Shown piece by piece: positions 25,403 to 33,849 of a DNA stretch of 64,000 nt (position 1 is its first letter; each line of letters opens with the position of its first letter). The position numbers and the translations under genes are program-made. The stretch covers positions 372,001-436,000 of the forward strand of contig NZ_JARKNC010000001.1 of the NCBI RefSeq assembly GCF_029360805.1. The letters run 5' to 3'. The DNA is from Daejeonella sp. JGW-45. GTDB lineage: Bacteria > Bacteroidota > Bacteroidia > Sphingobacteriales > Sphingobacteriaceae. Under the pieces are notes generated by a model. That model did not search any database. It was not told where the DNA came from and saw nothing but the letters and a program-made list of their open reading frames with translations.

Positions 25403-25501
25403 CCTCATCGTGCAGCCAGTGGCATCATAGTACGCTCCCTGATATCTATCCATGCAGCATATGGCATCAGGGACTTAGCCCATAGCATCATCCGTGCAAT
25501 C

Positions 25502-26482
25502 CTAAAACAACTGAAAATAGATAATCCCTCCGACCAGTACCACATACAGGCTTTCATATAGCCATTGCTTGCCGGCGTGGACGAAGTAGTAGGCCATCAG
25601 CACAGCTACGGGCGGGGCGCATAAAAGGAAATGATACAGCCTCAGGTCTTGTTTAAGATAGAAGGATATAAGCCCGGCTATGAACATGAAAAACAACAAC
25701 TGAAATGATTTCCGGAGGTGGACCACGCTCCTGAAAAAGTTCTTTTGCAGCTGGAATATCCCGAGGATAAGGATTACAGCGACAGGTATCAGCACCAGGG
25801 TATCATACAGATTGATGCGCAGGTTTGTTGGAAATTTGGATGCGAGGGGCAGCCATATCCTGTAAAACTGGTCGAGGGAGTCATTCCAGTAATAGAACAC
25901 GCCAAGGAAAAAAAAGACGGTAATAATGCCGGTGACCACCGCCAGCCACTCGCGCCAGTTGAAGGTCCTGAAAATTATCAGGCTTATCCATACTACCGGC
26001 AGCATGACGATAAAGGGAAAGTAGATCAGGGTTCCCAATCCTACGATCATCCCGAGGTCGTACATCACTGAACTTACTGTATCACGCTTATAGATGCTCA
26101 GAAACTTATCCATCATCCAGAGTACCAGGAAATTGCAAAACAGCACGGGACTTAATATCAGGAAGGGACTAAACAGGCTGGCCGCTGATACATAGGATAA
26201 AGCAGGCAGGTAGGTCGATTTACCCAGGAAATTATAGGAATTAATTATGCGGTTAAAAATAAGGGCCTGAATGAAGAGGAGAAATGCTGCCAGGTAAATA
26301 TTGGTAAAAGCAGGGAAGGTGTTTTCAATCGGTACAGGCAGGAGCAGCCGGGTAAAAGGCTCAATGAAATCAACGCTCACTTCCTTGGGAAGACGAATGA
26401 ATATGCCGGCACGTAGTAAAAGTATAATACCCATCAGTATCAGAATATTGACGGGATTGATGCTCCGGAACTGCTTAATCAT
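25502..26482 (-). CDS. DUF6427 family polytopic membrane protein
   Basis: 326 residues, about nine membrane segments. The opening MIKQFRSINPVNILILMGI and the segment LVLWMMDKFLSIYKRDTVSS are typical of this Bacteroidota family. Function unknown. It is the second gene after a small membrane ORF (26532-26636) on the same strand. Its stop lies next to the REP array. Confidence 0.82.
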   Translation of the reverse strand: MIKQFRSINPVNILILMGIILLLRAGIFIRLPKEVSVDFIEPFTRLLLPVPIENTFPAFTNIYLAAFLLFIQALIFNRIINSYNFLGKSTYLPALSYVSAASLFSPFLILSPVLFCNFLVLWMMDKFLSIYKRDTVSSVMYDLGMIVGLGTLIYFPFIVMLPVVWISLIIFRTFNWREWLAVVTGIITVFFFLGVFYYWNDSLDQFYRIWLPLASKFPTNLRINLYDTLVLIPVAVILILGIFQLQKNFFRSVVHLRKSFQLLFFMFIAGLISFYLKQDLRLYHFLLCAPPVAVLMAYYFVHAGKQWLYESLYVVLVGGIIYFQLF

Positions 26483-26531
26483 ACATTATGGGTAATTTGC
26501 ATTTCCCACAATATTACGATATTTCTAAACC

Positions 26532-26636
26532 CTAATACTCCTCTTCATCAAAGTTTACATCATAGGGGCTTAACCAAATGCCCGCGATAATGATAACCAG
26601 GAGGATAATTACCTGAATAATGAATTCTGTTGTCAT
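26532..26636 (-). CDS. Small single-span membrane protein (34 aa)
   Basis: Too short for usual gene calls. ATG at 26636 opens MTTEFIIQVIILLVIIIAGIW, one membrane helix, then the acidic tail SPYDVNFDEEEY. The balance of a clean helix and a polar acidic tail argues for a real small protein. It lies 49 bp before DUF6427 and 76 bp after DinB on the same strand. Confidence 0.5.
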   Translation of the reverse strand: MTTEFIIQVIILLVIIIAGIWLSPYDVNFDEEEY

Positions 26637-26712
26637 GGCATCCGCATTTATACTAAATACGTAATGGCGTTTAACAGCGGTGTTAACAGAATGTTAAACT
26701 TAACGGGAATTT

Positions 26713-27246
26713 TCAGATCTGGCGGGCGGATGTCAGCTGGGCTTCGATCCGCTTAAGCTGCCTGGTATGGTGGATCGTATGGATCTCAATAAACCTTATC
26801 CATTGCTTTGCGTTCAGCAAGCCCAGGCGGGGATGTTTTACAGCCTGGTACCTGTCTGCTTTATTCGCCTTGCCTTTAAGATCTGCCAGCCGGCTCCTGA
26901 ATTTAACGATCAGGTTTGCCGCGTCTTCCTTACTGATCTTTTTCACCATGGATGCCAGGCGGTCGGGTGCCTTATACTTGCCCGGCGGGAGCCTGCCGAT
27001 GAACAATATTGCCCAGATACCGAAACTCAGTCTTTTTTCGCAGAAGACGCCCGTTCCAAGGAAACATTTCTCAACAGCGATCAGCGAAACAAGGTTAGAC
27101 TGGAAAATATGTGAAAAGGTCTCTGAGTAGGACCAGCTCCCATCGGGCGGTGTCCGGGTGAACGTTTCTTCTGAGACCTCCGCGAGAAGTTTTTCATACT
27201 TCTCAACGGCAGCGACCAAAGATTTTACATGACTGCTTACACTCAT
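26713..27246 (-). CDS. DinB family protein
   Basis: 177 residues, four-helix bundle of the DinB/YfiT superfamily. The three metal-binding histidines are His46 in FSHIFQSN and the HTIHHTRQ pair near residue 160. In the superfamily the metal site often supports thiol transfer or DNA-damage response; substrate unknown here. Starts with a 4-bp overlap (ATGA) on the yjjG stop, so it is translationally coupled. Confidence 0.86.
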   Translation of the reverse strand: MSVSSHVKSLVAAVEKYEKLLAEVSEETFTRTPPDGSWSYSETFSHIFQSNLVSLIAVEKCFLGTGVFCEKRLSFGIWAILFIGRLPPGKYKAPDRLASMVKKISKEDAANLIVKFRSRLADLKGKANKADRYQAVKHPRLGLLNAKQWIRFIEIHTIHHTRQLKRIEAQLTSARQI

Positions 27247-27932
27247 AGCAATTTTACTAGTTCACTCAGGCAGCCGATCTGGTGTGGTACATCTGCAGGC
27301 CTTTCTTTGTTGTCCGGGTTAAAATAAATAGCCTTCATTCCAAAAGCCTGGGCGCCCCTTATATCGGCTTCGATACTATCACCAATCATCAGGCTTTCAG
27401 CGACTTTTGCCTTGGTGGCTTTAAATACATGTTCAAATATAGCTTTATCGGGCTTGTTAACTCCAATAATTTCAGAAATGAAAACAGTACGGAAATACTT
27501 CGCCAGTCCGGTATTGCCGATCTTCAGCTCGGTAGACTCTTTAAAGCCGTTTGAGATAATATGAAGGGTGTATTTTTCGTGGAGGTACAAGAGCGTTTCA
27601 TGCGCATGAGGGAAAAGGTTGGTCTTCCGGGGGCACAGTAAAACGTAGTCATCCTCGAACTTTGCAGGTATTAAACCGGGAGAGATTCCCAGTTCGGTAA
27701 ATGTCTTTGAAAACCTGGTCGCCCGCAGCACATCCTTACTTATCTTACCAACGTGATAATCTGCCCAGAGCTGATGGTTATTTCTGGTATAGACTTCGAT
27801 AAAAATATCCGGCGAATGAAGACCGAGCTTTTTCAGGTTATAGGTATGGTACAGTTCATGAAGGGTCTCTTCGGCATTTCTGTCAAAATCCCAGATGGTG
27901 TGATCAAGATCGAAGAAAAGGTGTTTGTACAT
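27243..27932 (-). CDS. yjjG: YjjG-family noncanonical pyrimidine nucleotidase (HAD)
   Basis: 229 residues, HAD hydrolase of the YjjG/YfnB group that dephosphorylates noncanonical pyrimidine nucleotides. Motif I FDLDHTIWDF (Asp8, Asp10), motif II HIISNGF (near 128), lysine in GVNKPDKAIFEH and the final acid motif in MIGDSIEADI. Cap domain of the C1 type. Coupled to the following DinB gene. Confidence 0.9.
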   Translation of the reverse strand: MYKHLFFDLDHTIWDFDRNAEETLHELYHTYNLKKLGLHSPDIFIEVYTRNNHQLWADYHVGKISKDVLRATRFSKTFTELGISPGLIPAKFEDDYVLLCPRKTNLFPHAHETLLYLHEKYTLHIISNGFKESTELKIGNTGLAKYFRTVFISEIIGVNKPDKAIFEHVFKATKAKVAESLMIGDSIEADIRGAQAFGMKAIYFNPDNKERPADVPHQIGCLSELVKLL

Positions 27933-27961
27933 GTTGAGTTTTAATGTAAATCGGTGGTCGG

Positions 27962-28055
27962 AGGTCAGTGATCAGTGGCCAGTAATCAGTAATCAGTAGC
28001 GCGGTTACTGATCACTTGGCGTAGCCACTGATCACTGATCGCCCGGCGCAGCCGC
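27962..28055. repeat. CAGTGATCAGTGGC inverted repeat tract upstream of uvrB
   Basis: TCAGTGATCAGTGGC (27965-27979) is exactly inverted at 28024-28038. The inner part holds AGTAATCAGTAATCAGTAG units. A further tract of ACGTAAAACGTATAACGTATAAC runs 28070-28093 up to the uvrB promoter box. Confidence 0.7.
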
Positions 28056-28103
28056 TCACTACAAACTTACAACGTAAAACGTATAACGTATAACTTTACC
28101 TAG

Positions 28104-28111
28104 TATCTTTG
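28104..28111 (+). promoter_or_regulatory. -7 box of uvrB
   Basis: TATCTTTG matches TAnnTTTG exactly and ends 6 bp before the uvrB ATG, so transcription would begin at or next to the start codon (a leaderless or near-leaderless message). No TTTG partner at the usual distance. Confidence 0.45.
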
Positions 28112-28117
28112 TAAGAC

Positions 28118-30148
28118 ATGGAATTTAAGCTAACTTCTGAATATAAACCAACAGGTGACCAGCCGGAAGCGATCAGGCAACTGGTAGAGGGAGTTAATAG
28201 CGGCGAGCATTATCAAACCTTATTGGGGGTTACCGGGTCGGGCAAGACTTTTACCATTGCCAATGTTGTGCAGGAGACTCAAAAGCCAATGCTGGTTCTG
28301 AGTCATAATAAGACGCTTGCTGCTCAGCTGTATGGCGAGTTCAAGCAGTTCTTTCCGGACAACGCGGTTAACTACTTCGTTTCCTATTACGACTATTACC
28401 AGCCCGAAGCATATATAGCTTCGTCCAATACCTATATTGAAAAGGATCTGCAGATCAACGAGGAGATAGAAAAGCTCCGCCTGCGGACCACCTCTGCACT
28501 GATGTCGGGCCGCCGTGATGTGATCGTGGTCTCATCGATATCCTGTATATATGGTATGGGAAACCCGGAAGACTTCTCTAATTCCGTCTTCAGGTTTGCC
28601 GTGGGAACAAAGATCAGCAGGAACGCATTCCTGCACCGGCTGGTTGAGATCCTTTATTCACGCACTACGGCCGATTTCCGTCGCGGTACGTTTCGCGTAA
28701 AGGGTGATACGGTCGATATCTACCCCGCCTACATGGATTTTGCGTACCGGGTTTCTTTTTTTGGAGATGATATCGAGGAATTAACGACAATTGATCCCGC
28801 CTCGGGGAAAACGATAGAGAAAATGAGCCACATGGCTATCTTCCCGGCAAATCTTTTCGTGACACCGAAAGACCGTTTTAATAAGTCGATCTGGTCGATC
28901 CAGGAAGAGCTCGAAAGCCGTAAGCAGCAGTTTATAGATGAGAAAAGGTTTCTGGAGGCGAAGCGGCTGGAAGAAAGGGTCAACTACGATCTCGAGATGA
29001 TGCGGGAATTAGGATATTGCAGCGGCATCGAGAACTACTCGCGCTTTTTTGACGGCCGGAGTCCGGGGATGAGGCCATTCTGCCTGCTCGATTATTTTCC
29101 TGATGATTACCTGATGGTTATCGATGAAAGCCACGTCACCGTCCCACAGATCAGGGCCATGTATGGTGGCGACAGGTCGCGGAAGCTTTCACTGGTTGAT
29201 TACGGCTTCCGATTGCCTGCGGCGCTCGATAACCGGCCCCTGAACTTTAATGAGTTCGAAAGACTGGCACCGCAGACGATCTATGTGAGTGCTACTCCGG
29301 GAGATTATGAACTTGAAAAAACCGAAGGCGTTTTCGTGGAACAGGTGATACGGCCAACTGGTTTGCTGGACCCTGTCATCGAAATAAGGCCTGTAATAAA
29401 CCAGGTGGACGATCTTTTGGATGAGATAGACAAGACGGTAAAGATGGGCGACCGCGTGCTTGTTACCACCCTGACCAAAAGGATGTCTGAAGAGCTCACC
29501 AAATATATGGACAGGCTTGGCATCAAGGTGCGTTATATTCACTCGGAGGTTAAGACCCTGGAGCGGGTGGAGATATTGAGAGACCTGCGTTTGGGGCTGT
29601 TCGATGTGCTGGTTGGAATTAACCTGCTTCGCGAGGGGCTGGATCTCCCCGAAGTATCATTGGTTGCTATTCTTGACGCCGATAAGGAAGGCTTTCTGCG
29701 CTCGGAGCGCTCATTGATACAAACCATCGGGCGGGCCGCCCGGAATGACCGCGGACGGGTGATCATGTACGCTGATAAGATAACCGACAGCATGCGCGTG
29801 ACCATTGATGAAACGAACCGGAGGCGCGAAAAACAGATCGCTTATAACACCGAGCACGGTATTGTTCCGCGCACTGTAGGCAAGTCACGCGAAGCTATTA
29901 TTGAGCAGACCTCTGTCATGGATTTCAAGGGCGGGGTTCAGAAAGCCTACGTGGAAAAAGATATGACGGACGACCTTGCAGCAGACCCGATCGTTCAGTA
30001 CATGACCAGGCCGGAGCTGCAGAAATCTATCGAAAAAACTAAAAAAGACATGGTCAATGCCGCCAAGGACATGGACTTCCTGCTTGCCGCTAAGTTAAGG
30101 GATGAGATGTTTGCGCTGGAGAAGGTTATGGGAGAGAGGTTTGGCTAA
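28118..30148 (+). CDS. uvrB: Excinuclease ABC subunit UvrB
   Basis: 676 residues, full length. Damage-recognising helicase of nucleotide excision repair. Walker A GVTGSGKT (37-44); the beta-hairpin region follows (SYYDYYQPEAYI), then DESHVTVPQ (Walker B-like), IYVSATPGDYE, TLTKRMSEELT and REGLDLPEVSLV and QTIGRAARN (helicase motifs V and VI), and a C-terminal UVR coiled-coil region (KDMDFLLAAKLRDEMFALEK). The start MEFKLTSEYKPTGDQPEAI is the usual N-terminus. Single gene with its own promoter; no uvrA or uvrC nearby. Confidence 0.97.
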   Translation: MEFKLTSEYKPTGDQPEAIRQLVEGVNSGEHYQTLLGVTGSGKTFTIANVVQETQKPMLVLSHNKTLAAQLYGEFKQFFPDNAVNYFVSYYDYYQPEAYIASSNTYIEKDLQINEEIEKLRLRTTSALMSGRRDVIVVSSISCIYGMGNPEDFSNSVFRFAVGTKISRNAFLHRLVEILYSRTTADFRRGTFRVKGDTVDIYPAYMDFAYRVSFFGDDIEELTTIDPASGKTIEKMSHMAIFPANLFVTPKDRFNKSIWSIQEELESRKQQFIDEKRFLEAKRLEERVNYDLEMMRELGYCSGIENYSRFFDGRSPGMRPFCLLDYFPDDYLMVIDESHVTVPQIRAMYGGDRSRKLSLVDYGFRLPAALDNRPLNFNEFERLAPQTIYVSATPGDYELEKTEGVFVEQVIRPTGLLDPVIEIRPVINQVDDLLDEIDKTVKMGDRVLVTTLTKRMSEELTKYMDRLGIKVRYIHSEVKTLERVEILRDLRLGLFDVLVGINLLREGLDLPEVSLVAILDADKEGFLRSERSLIQTIGRAARNDRGRVIMYADKITDSMRVTIDETNRRREKQIAYNTEHGIVPRTVGKSREAIIEQTSVMDFKGGVQKAYVEKDMTDDLAADPIVQYMTRPELQKSIEKTKKDMVNAAKDMDFLLAAKLRDEMFALEKVMGERFG

Positions 30149-30193
30149 GGAAACGTTGTACGTTATTAAACGCTGCGTTAAGCATAGCGGCTA

Positions 30194-30276
30194 TTTAAAC
30201 ACAGAGGGCGCAGAGTGCAACGCAGAGGACGCAGAGATAAATCTCAACCCAGCCTCCGCGGTCTCTGCGTTTAAAC
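30194..30276. repeat. GCAGAG/CTCTGC inverted repeat element
   Basis: TTTAAACACAGAG (30194-30206) pairs with CTCTGCGTTTAAA (30263-30275) with one mismatch; inside are GGGCGCAGAG and CGCAGAGGACGCAGAG. Same family as 18597-18717. Confidence 0.65.
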
Positions 30277-30325
30277 CAATGCCGAAGGCATTCCAATGGG
30301 GTACGTATCCCGTAAAACTATAAAT

Positions 30326-30520
30326 ATGCACGGTCAAAACAGAAAAGACATCTATCCAGGCCTCGAAGTTGACATTATCCTTAAGAAGGATCAGCGGACG
30401 GGGAAAAAAACCCGGGGGATAGTCCAGGCCTTGCTAACAAGTTCCGCCTTCCATTCGCGTGGGATCAAGGTCAGGCTTGAGGATGGGCAGATTGGCCGGG
30501 TGGCGGAAATAGTTGACTAA
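30326..30520 (+). CDS. ywbE: YwbE family protein
   Basis: 64 residues from ATG 30326 (MHGQNRKDIYPGLEV). A small basic protein with the YwbE/DUF2196 core (GLEVDIILKKDQRTGKKTRG, SRGIKVRLEDGQIGRV), likely a beta-barrel of SH3 type. Function unknown, cytoplasmic. An upstream start at 30296 exists in the same frame, but it lies in the tail of the repeat. Confidence 0.8.
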   Translation: MHGQNRKDIYPGLEVDIILKKDQRTGKKTRGIVQALLTSSAFHSRGIKVRLEDGQIGRVAEIVD

Positions 30521-30658
30521 TACGCTATCGGTTGTACTTGGACCCCGGAAAGAAGACGTAAAACGTATAACCCGGCACGTACAACTCCCACAACTTTTAC
30601 AATACCATGAAACATATTCTTCAAATTATCATCTATATTTGAAAATTACATTTTTCGC

Positions 30659-30910
30659 ATGGCATTATTAAAGTTTTTATTCATTACGATCTGCGTATTA
30701 TGGTTGCTTCGGATAATCGCGAGGCTGCTTCTGCCAATATTCTTTCAGAAGATGATGACGAAGGCGCAAAACCAGGCAAATCAGAGATATCAGCAACAGC
30801 ATCACCCAAAACCGGACGGCCGCATCAGGGTCGACTATATGCCCCCTAAGGAAAAAAGCCGCGGCGATAATGCCGGTGACTTCGTAGAGTACGAAGAGAT
30901 CAAATCCTGA
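30659..30910 (+). CDS. DUF4834 family membrane-anchored protein
   Basis: 83 residues. One N-terminal membrane helix (about 5-30) with a conserved LLRIIARLLLPIFFQKMM boundary, then a polar tail ending EYEEIKS. Small conserved gene of Bacteroidota of unknown role. TATATTTG at 30634-30641, 17 bp before the ATG, may be its -7 box. Confidence 0.78.
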   Translation: MALLKFLFITICVLWLLRIIARLLLPIFFQKMMTKAQNQANQRYQQQHHPKPDGRIRVDYMPPKEKSRGDNAGDFVEYEEIKS

Positions 30911-30915
30911 TTCCT

Positions 30916-31162
30916 CCCCGATTTAGTCGGGGATCTCGTGATGACACGCGGCCACAGCTGCTAGTGTCGACCAGGCCCTTAAGCTTCAAGCTATCTGACA
31001 CTGCTGCGCAGGAGGTTTAAAACCCATACATTAAAATTCATCAATGACGCGAGCTTCGCCGCGTCCAGACGGAGGTCCCCGACTAAATCGGGGAAGAGCT
31101 CCTATACCCAATTAATCACTCCTGGCGTTCTATTCCAAAAAACATTCCCCTCAGCCGGGGAA
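30916..31162. repeat. CCCCGA/TCGGGG hairpin elements between DUF4834 and yfhO-like gene
   Basis: CCCCGATTTAGTCGGGG (30916-30932), its exact inverse CCCCGACTAAATCGGGG (31077-31093), and TTCCCCTCAGCCGGGGAA (31145-31162). The first continues into ATCTCGTGATGACACGCGGCC, whose inverse recurs at 33798-33820. No gene seen in this 337-bp gap. Confidence 0.7.
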
Positions 31163-31195
31163 TCTGATTAATTTCAACAAACCTGCAATACAGCC

Positions 31196-31225
31196 ATTGC
31201 GGATTTAAGCTTTTTCCTATTTTTG
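31196..31225 (+). promoter_or_regulatory. Promoter of the YfhO-like gene
   Basis: ATTG (31196-31199), 18-bp spacer, then TATTTTTG (31218-31225), 22 bp before the ATG at 31248; close to the phylum -33/-7 pattern. Confidence 0.5.
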
Positions 31226-31247
31226 GGATTCAACTAATTCTAAAAGA

Positions 31248-33737
31248 ATGAATAATTGGTTTAGCCGAAACGGCATCCACCTGGCCATCATAGGAATATT
31301 TATAGCTATATGTTTCGTATACTTTAGTCCTGCCCTGCAGGGAAAAGGCTTGTTACAGGGTGACGTGATCCAGGCTCAGGGGATGCAGAAGGAGATCATG
31401 GACTTTAAGGCCAGGGATGGCAAGGGACCCTTATGGACGAATTCGATGTTCGGGGGAATGCCTTCTTACCAGATCTGGGTGCAGTATCCCAATAATATTA
31501 CCACTTATGTAATTTCTTTCTTCAAGACAATATTCCCAAACCCGATAGATGCAGTATTGCTGTACCTGCTGGGGGCTTATTTTCTTTTCTGCGTTTTAAG
31601 GATGAATCCCTGGCTGGCTGCTGCGGGCGCCATCGCGTTTGCCTTCTCGTCTTACAATTTCCAGATCATAGAGGCCGGTCATAGTAATAAAGCAATTGCT
31701 ATTGCATTTTTCGCTCCTATCCTCGCGGGGATAATAATGACTTTCCGTCGCCAGTACCTCGCCGGTGCGGCGGTTACAGCGCTTTTCCTGGCTATCGAAA
31801 TACGGACGAACCATATACAGATGACTTATTATCTGTTTATAGCCCTTTTAATATTGGTTGGGATCGAACTATATCATGCGATCAAGGCAAAAGCTACAAA
31901 AGACTTTCTTAAATCATCCGGCTACCTGGCTGCTGCTGCTTTACTTGCCATTGCTGTAAATGCAGGCGCGTTGTGGACGAGTTATGAATATGCCAAGGAA
32001 TCCACTCGGGGCAAATCGAATTTGAGTACCGACAAGTCGGAACCAAACAATGGACTCGACCGGGACTATGCTTACGCATGGAGCCAGGGTGTGGGCGAAA
32101 GCCTGACATTCCTTGTTCCGAACGCTTATGGCGGCGCATCCGGAATAGCAGAACTTGATGCTGAGTCTGAAGTGGCCAAAGCCCTAACTTCCAAAGGTAT
32201 CCCGGCAGAACAGGTGGTGCCTGCAATGCAGCAGCTGTACCAGCTCGGACTGACCACCTATTGGGGTGATAAGCAATTCACTTCAGGACCATGGTATTTT
32301 GGGGCTATTATCTGCTTCCTGTTTGTTCTCGGTTTATTTATCATTAAGAGCAGGGTCAAATGGTGGATCGTTGGCGCTACACTCTTATGCCTGCTGCTCT
32401 CTTTCGGAAGGCATCTTCCCTTCCTGTCAGATCTGTTTTTCAATTATTTCCCGCTATATAACAAGTTCCGGGCTGTAGAATCTATACTGGTAATAGCCGC
32501 ACTGCTTGTTCCGGTACTGGCCATTCTGGCTGTTAAGGAAGTGGCTTTCCATACAGAAGAGCCTAAGAAATTGACTAAACACCTGCAATATTCCCTTTAC
32601 ATTACCGGGGGCATCCTGCTCATTTTGCTACTGGTACCCTCAGTCGTGTTGGATTTCAGATCTGCGAATCACAGTATGTTCCTTGAGCAGCTGGCCCAGG
32701 CAACGGGCGGTGACAAGCCATTTGCCGAAAGTATAGCAAACGCTCTTGTACAGGACAGGATCAGCCTCGCACGTATGGATGCCCTGCGTTCACTGATCTT
32801 CGTATTAATAGGCGCCGGCCTGATCTGGGCTTTAATTAATAAAAAGCTTAATACCCAGCTGGTGTTCATCCTTTTAGCTGCCGTGATCTTGGGCGATATG
32901 TGGAATATCGACCAACGGTATCTCAACAACAGTAAGTTTGTTGAAAAGAATGTGCTTGCGCAGCAGTTCCAGCCGCGGGATGTGGACCAGATGATCATGC
33001 GTGATACATCGCATTTCCGGGTATTTGACCTCAGCCAGGGAAGTCCGTTCTTAAACTCTGCTCCCTCTTATTTCCACAAGAGCCTTGGCGGATATCATGC
33101 AGCTAAATTAAAACGTTACCAGGAGCTATTGGATAAACAGTTTAACGGCGCCATTAACGAAGATGTGCTTGATATGCTGAACACCAAGTACGTGATCACA
33201 TCTGATGAAACCGGCCAGAAACAAACTATTCAGAACCGCGCTACCGCAGCGGGCAATGCCTGGTTCGTTTCAAATGTTACTTATGTTAAGAATGCAGACC
33301 AGGAAATGTCTGCGATCAGCAGTTTCGATCCTAAAAAGGTGATGATCGTTTCCGAAGAGTTTAAATCATTGATCGATGAGAAACGTATTGGCTATGATGC
33401 AAATGCGTTTATACGGCTGACGTCTTATCACCCGGACCTGATGACCTATGAATACTCTTCAGGCAAAGACGTTCTGGCGGTGTTTTCGGAGATCTATTAT
33501 GACAAGGGCTGGAACGCTTATGTAGATGGTGAAAAGATCCCTTACTTCAGGGCCGACTATCTTTTGAGGGCAGCACAACTACCCGGGGGAAACCATAAGC
33601 TGGAATTCCGCTTTGAGCCGGCTTCTTACTATACGGGCGAGATCATTTCACTGATCGCGTCGATCCTGCTGGTTCTGGCGCTGGCGTATGCGATCTATCT
33701 GGAGGTTAGGAAGCGGGAACCGGAGGGGAAGCTGTAA
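31248..33737 (+). CDS. YfhO family polytopic membrane protein
   Basis: 829 residues. About 12-14 membrane helices fill residues 10-560 (first at 13-30, YFSPALQGKG after it; the last near 800-820), and the soluble C-terminal part at 600-790 contains IYYDKGWNAYVDGEKIPY. This is the YfhO/GT-C-like arrangement (in Firmicutes YfhO glycosylates teichoic acids). A lipid-linked sugar transferase role is therefore plausible, while the acceptor is unknown. It stands alone, between hairpin elements, next to the glycan cluster on the opposite strand. Confidence 0.85.
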   Translation: MNNWFSRNGIHLAIIGIFIAICFVYFSPALQGKGLLQGDVIQAQGMQKEIMDFKARDGKGPLWTNSMFGGMPSYQIWVQYPNNITTYVISFFKTIFPNPIDAVLLYLLGAYFLFCVLRMNPWLAAAGAIAFAFSSYNFQIIEAGHSNKAIAIAFFAPILAGIIMTFRRQYLAGAAVTALFLAIEIRTNHIQMTYYLFIALLILVGIELYHAIKAKATKDFLKSSGYLAAAALLAIAVNAGALWTSYEYAKESTRGKSNLSTDKSEPNNGLDRDYAYAWSQGVGESLTFLVPNAYGGASGIAELDAESEVAKALTSKGIPAEQVVPAMQQLYQLGLTTYWGDKQFTSGPWYFGAIICFLFVLGLFIIKSRVKWWIVGATLLCLLLSFGRHLPFLSDLFFNYFPLYNKFRAVESILVIAALLVPVLAILAVKEVAFHTEEPKKLTKHLQYSLYITGGILLILLLVPSVVLDFRSANHSMFLEQLAQATGGDKPFAESIANALVQDRISLARMDALRSLIFVLIGAGLIWALINKKLNTQLVFILLAAVILGDMWNIDQRYLNNSKFVEKNVLAQQFQPRDVDQMIMRDTSHFRVFDLSQGSPFLNSAPSYFHKSLGGYHAAKLKRYQELLDKQFNGAINEDVLDMLNTKYVITSDETGQKQTIQNRATAAGNAWFVSNVTYVKNADQEMSAISSFDPKKVMIVSEEFKSLIDEKRIGYDANAFIRLTSYHPDLMTYEYSSGKDVLAVFSEIYYDKGWNAYVDGEKIPYFRADYLLRAAQLPGGNHKLEFRFEPASYYTGEIISLIASILLVLALAYAIYLEVRKREPEGKL

Positions 33738-33797
33738 TCAATCCAGGTTTGCAGGGCTTTGCATAGCTTAATAGGCTCCCTGGCACCTGCGGCTGGA

Positions 33798-33835
33798 GGC
33801 CGCGTGCCATCACGAGATCCCCGACCCAGTCGGGG
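33798..33835. repeat. Copy of the CCCCGAC hairpin element with GCCGCGTG arm
   Basis: GGCCGCGTGCCATCACGAGA continuing into TCCCCGACCCAGTCGGGG. The inverse complement of 30916-30953 matches with about five differences. Just before it a GGCACctGCGGC/GCCGCGTGCC hairpin (33782-33808) completes a REP-like unit. Confidence 0.65.
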
Positions 33836-33849
33836 AAAATCTAGAACCG

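Noticed and set aside
24386-25501. Complete IS200/IS605 element
   Set aside because: No tnpB, and the flanking palindromes are many and different instead of one pair of ends; a RAYT fits better.
25216-25561. Plus-strand frames of 71-89 codons with repeated HGHSPWHHG
   Set aside because: They are read from the REP palindromes; the repeated peptide comes from the DNA repeats.
30102-30323. Plus-strand 73-codon frame after uvrB
   Set aside because: It overlaps the uvrB end in another frame and runs through the GCAGAG repeat.
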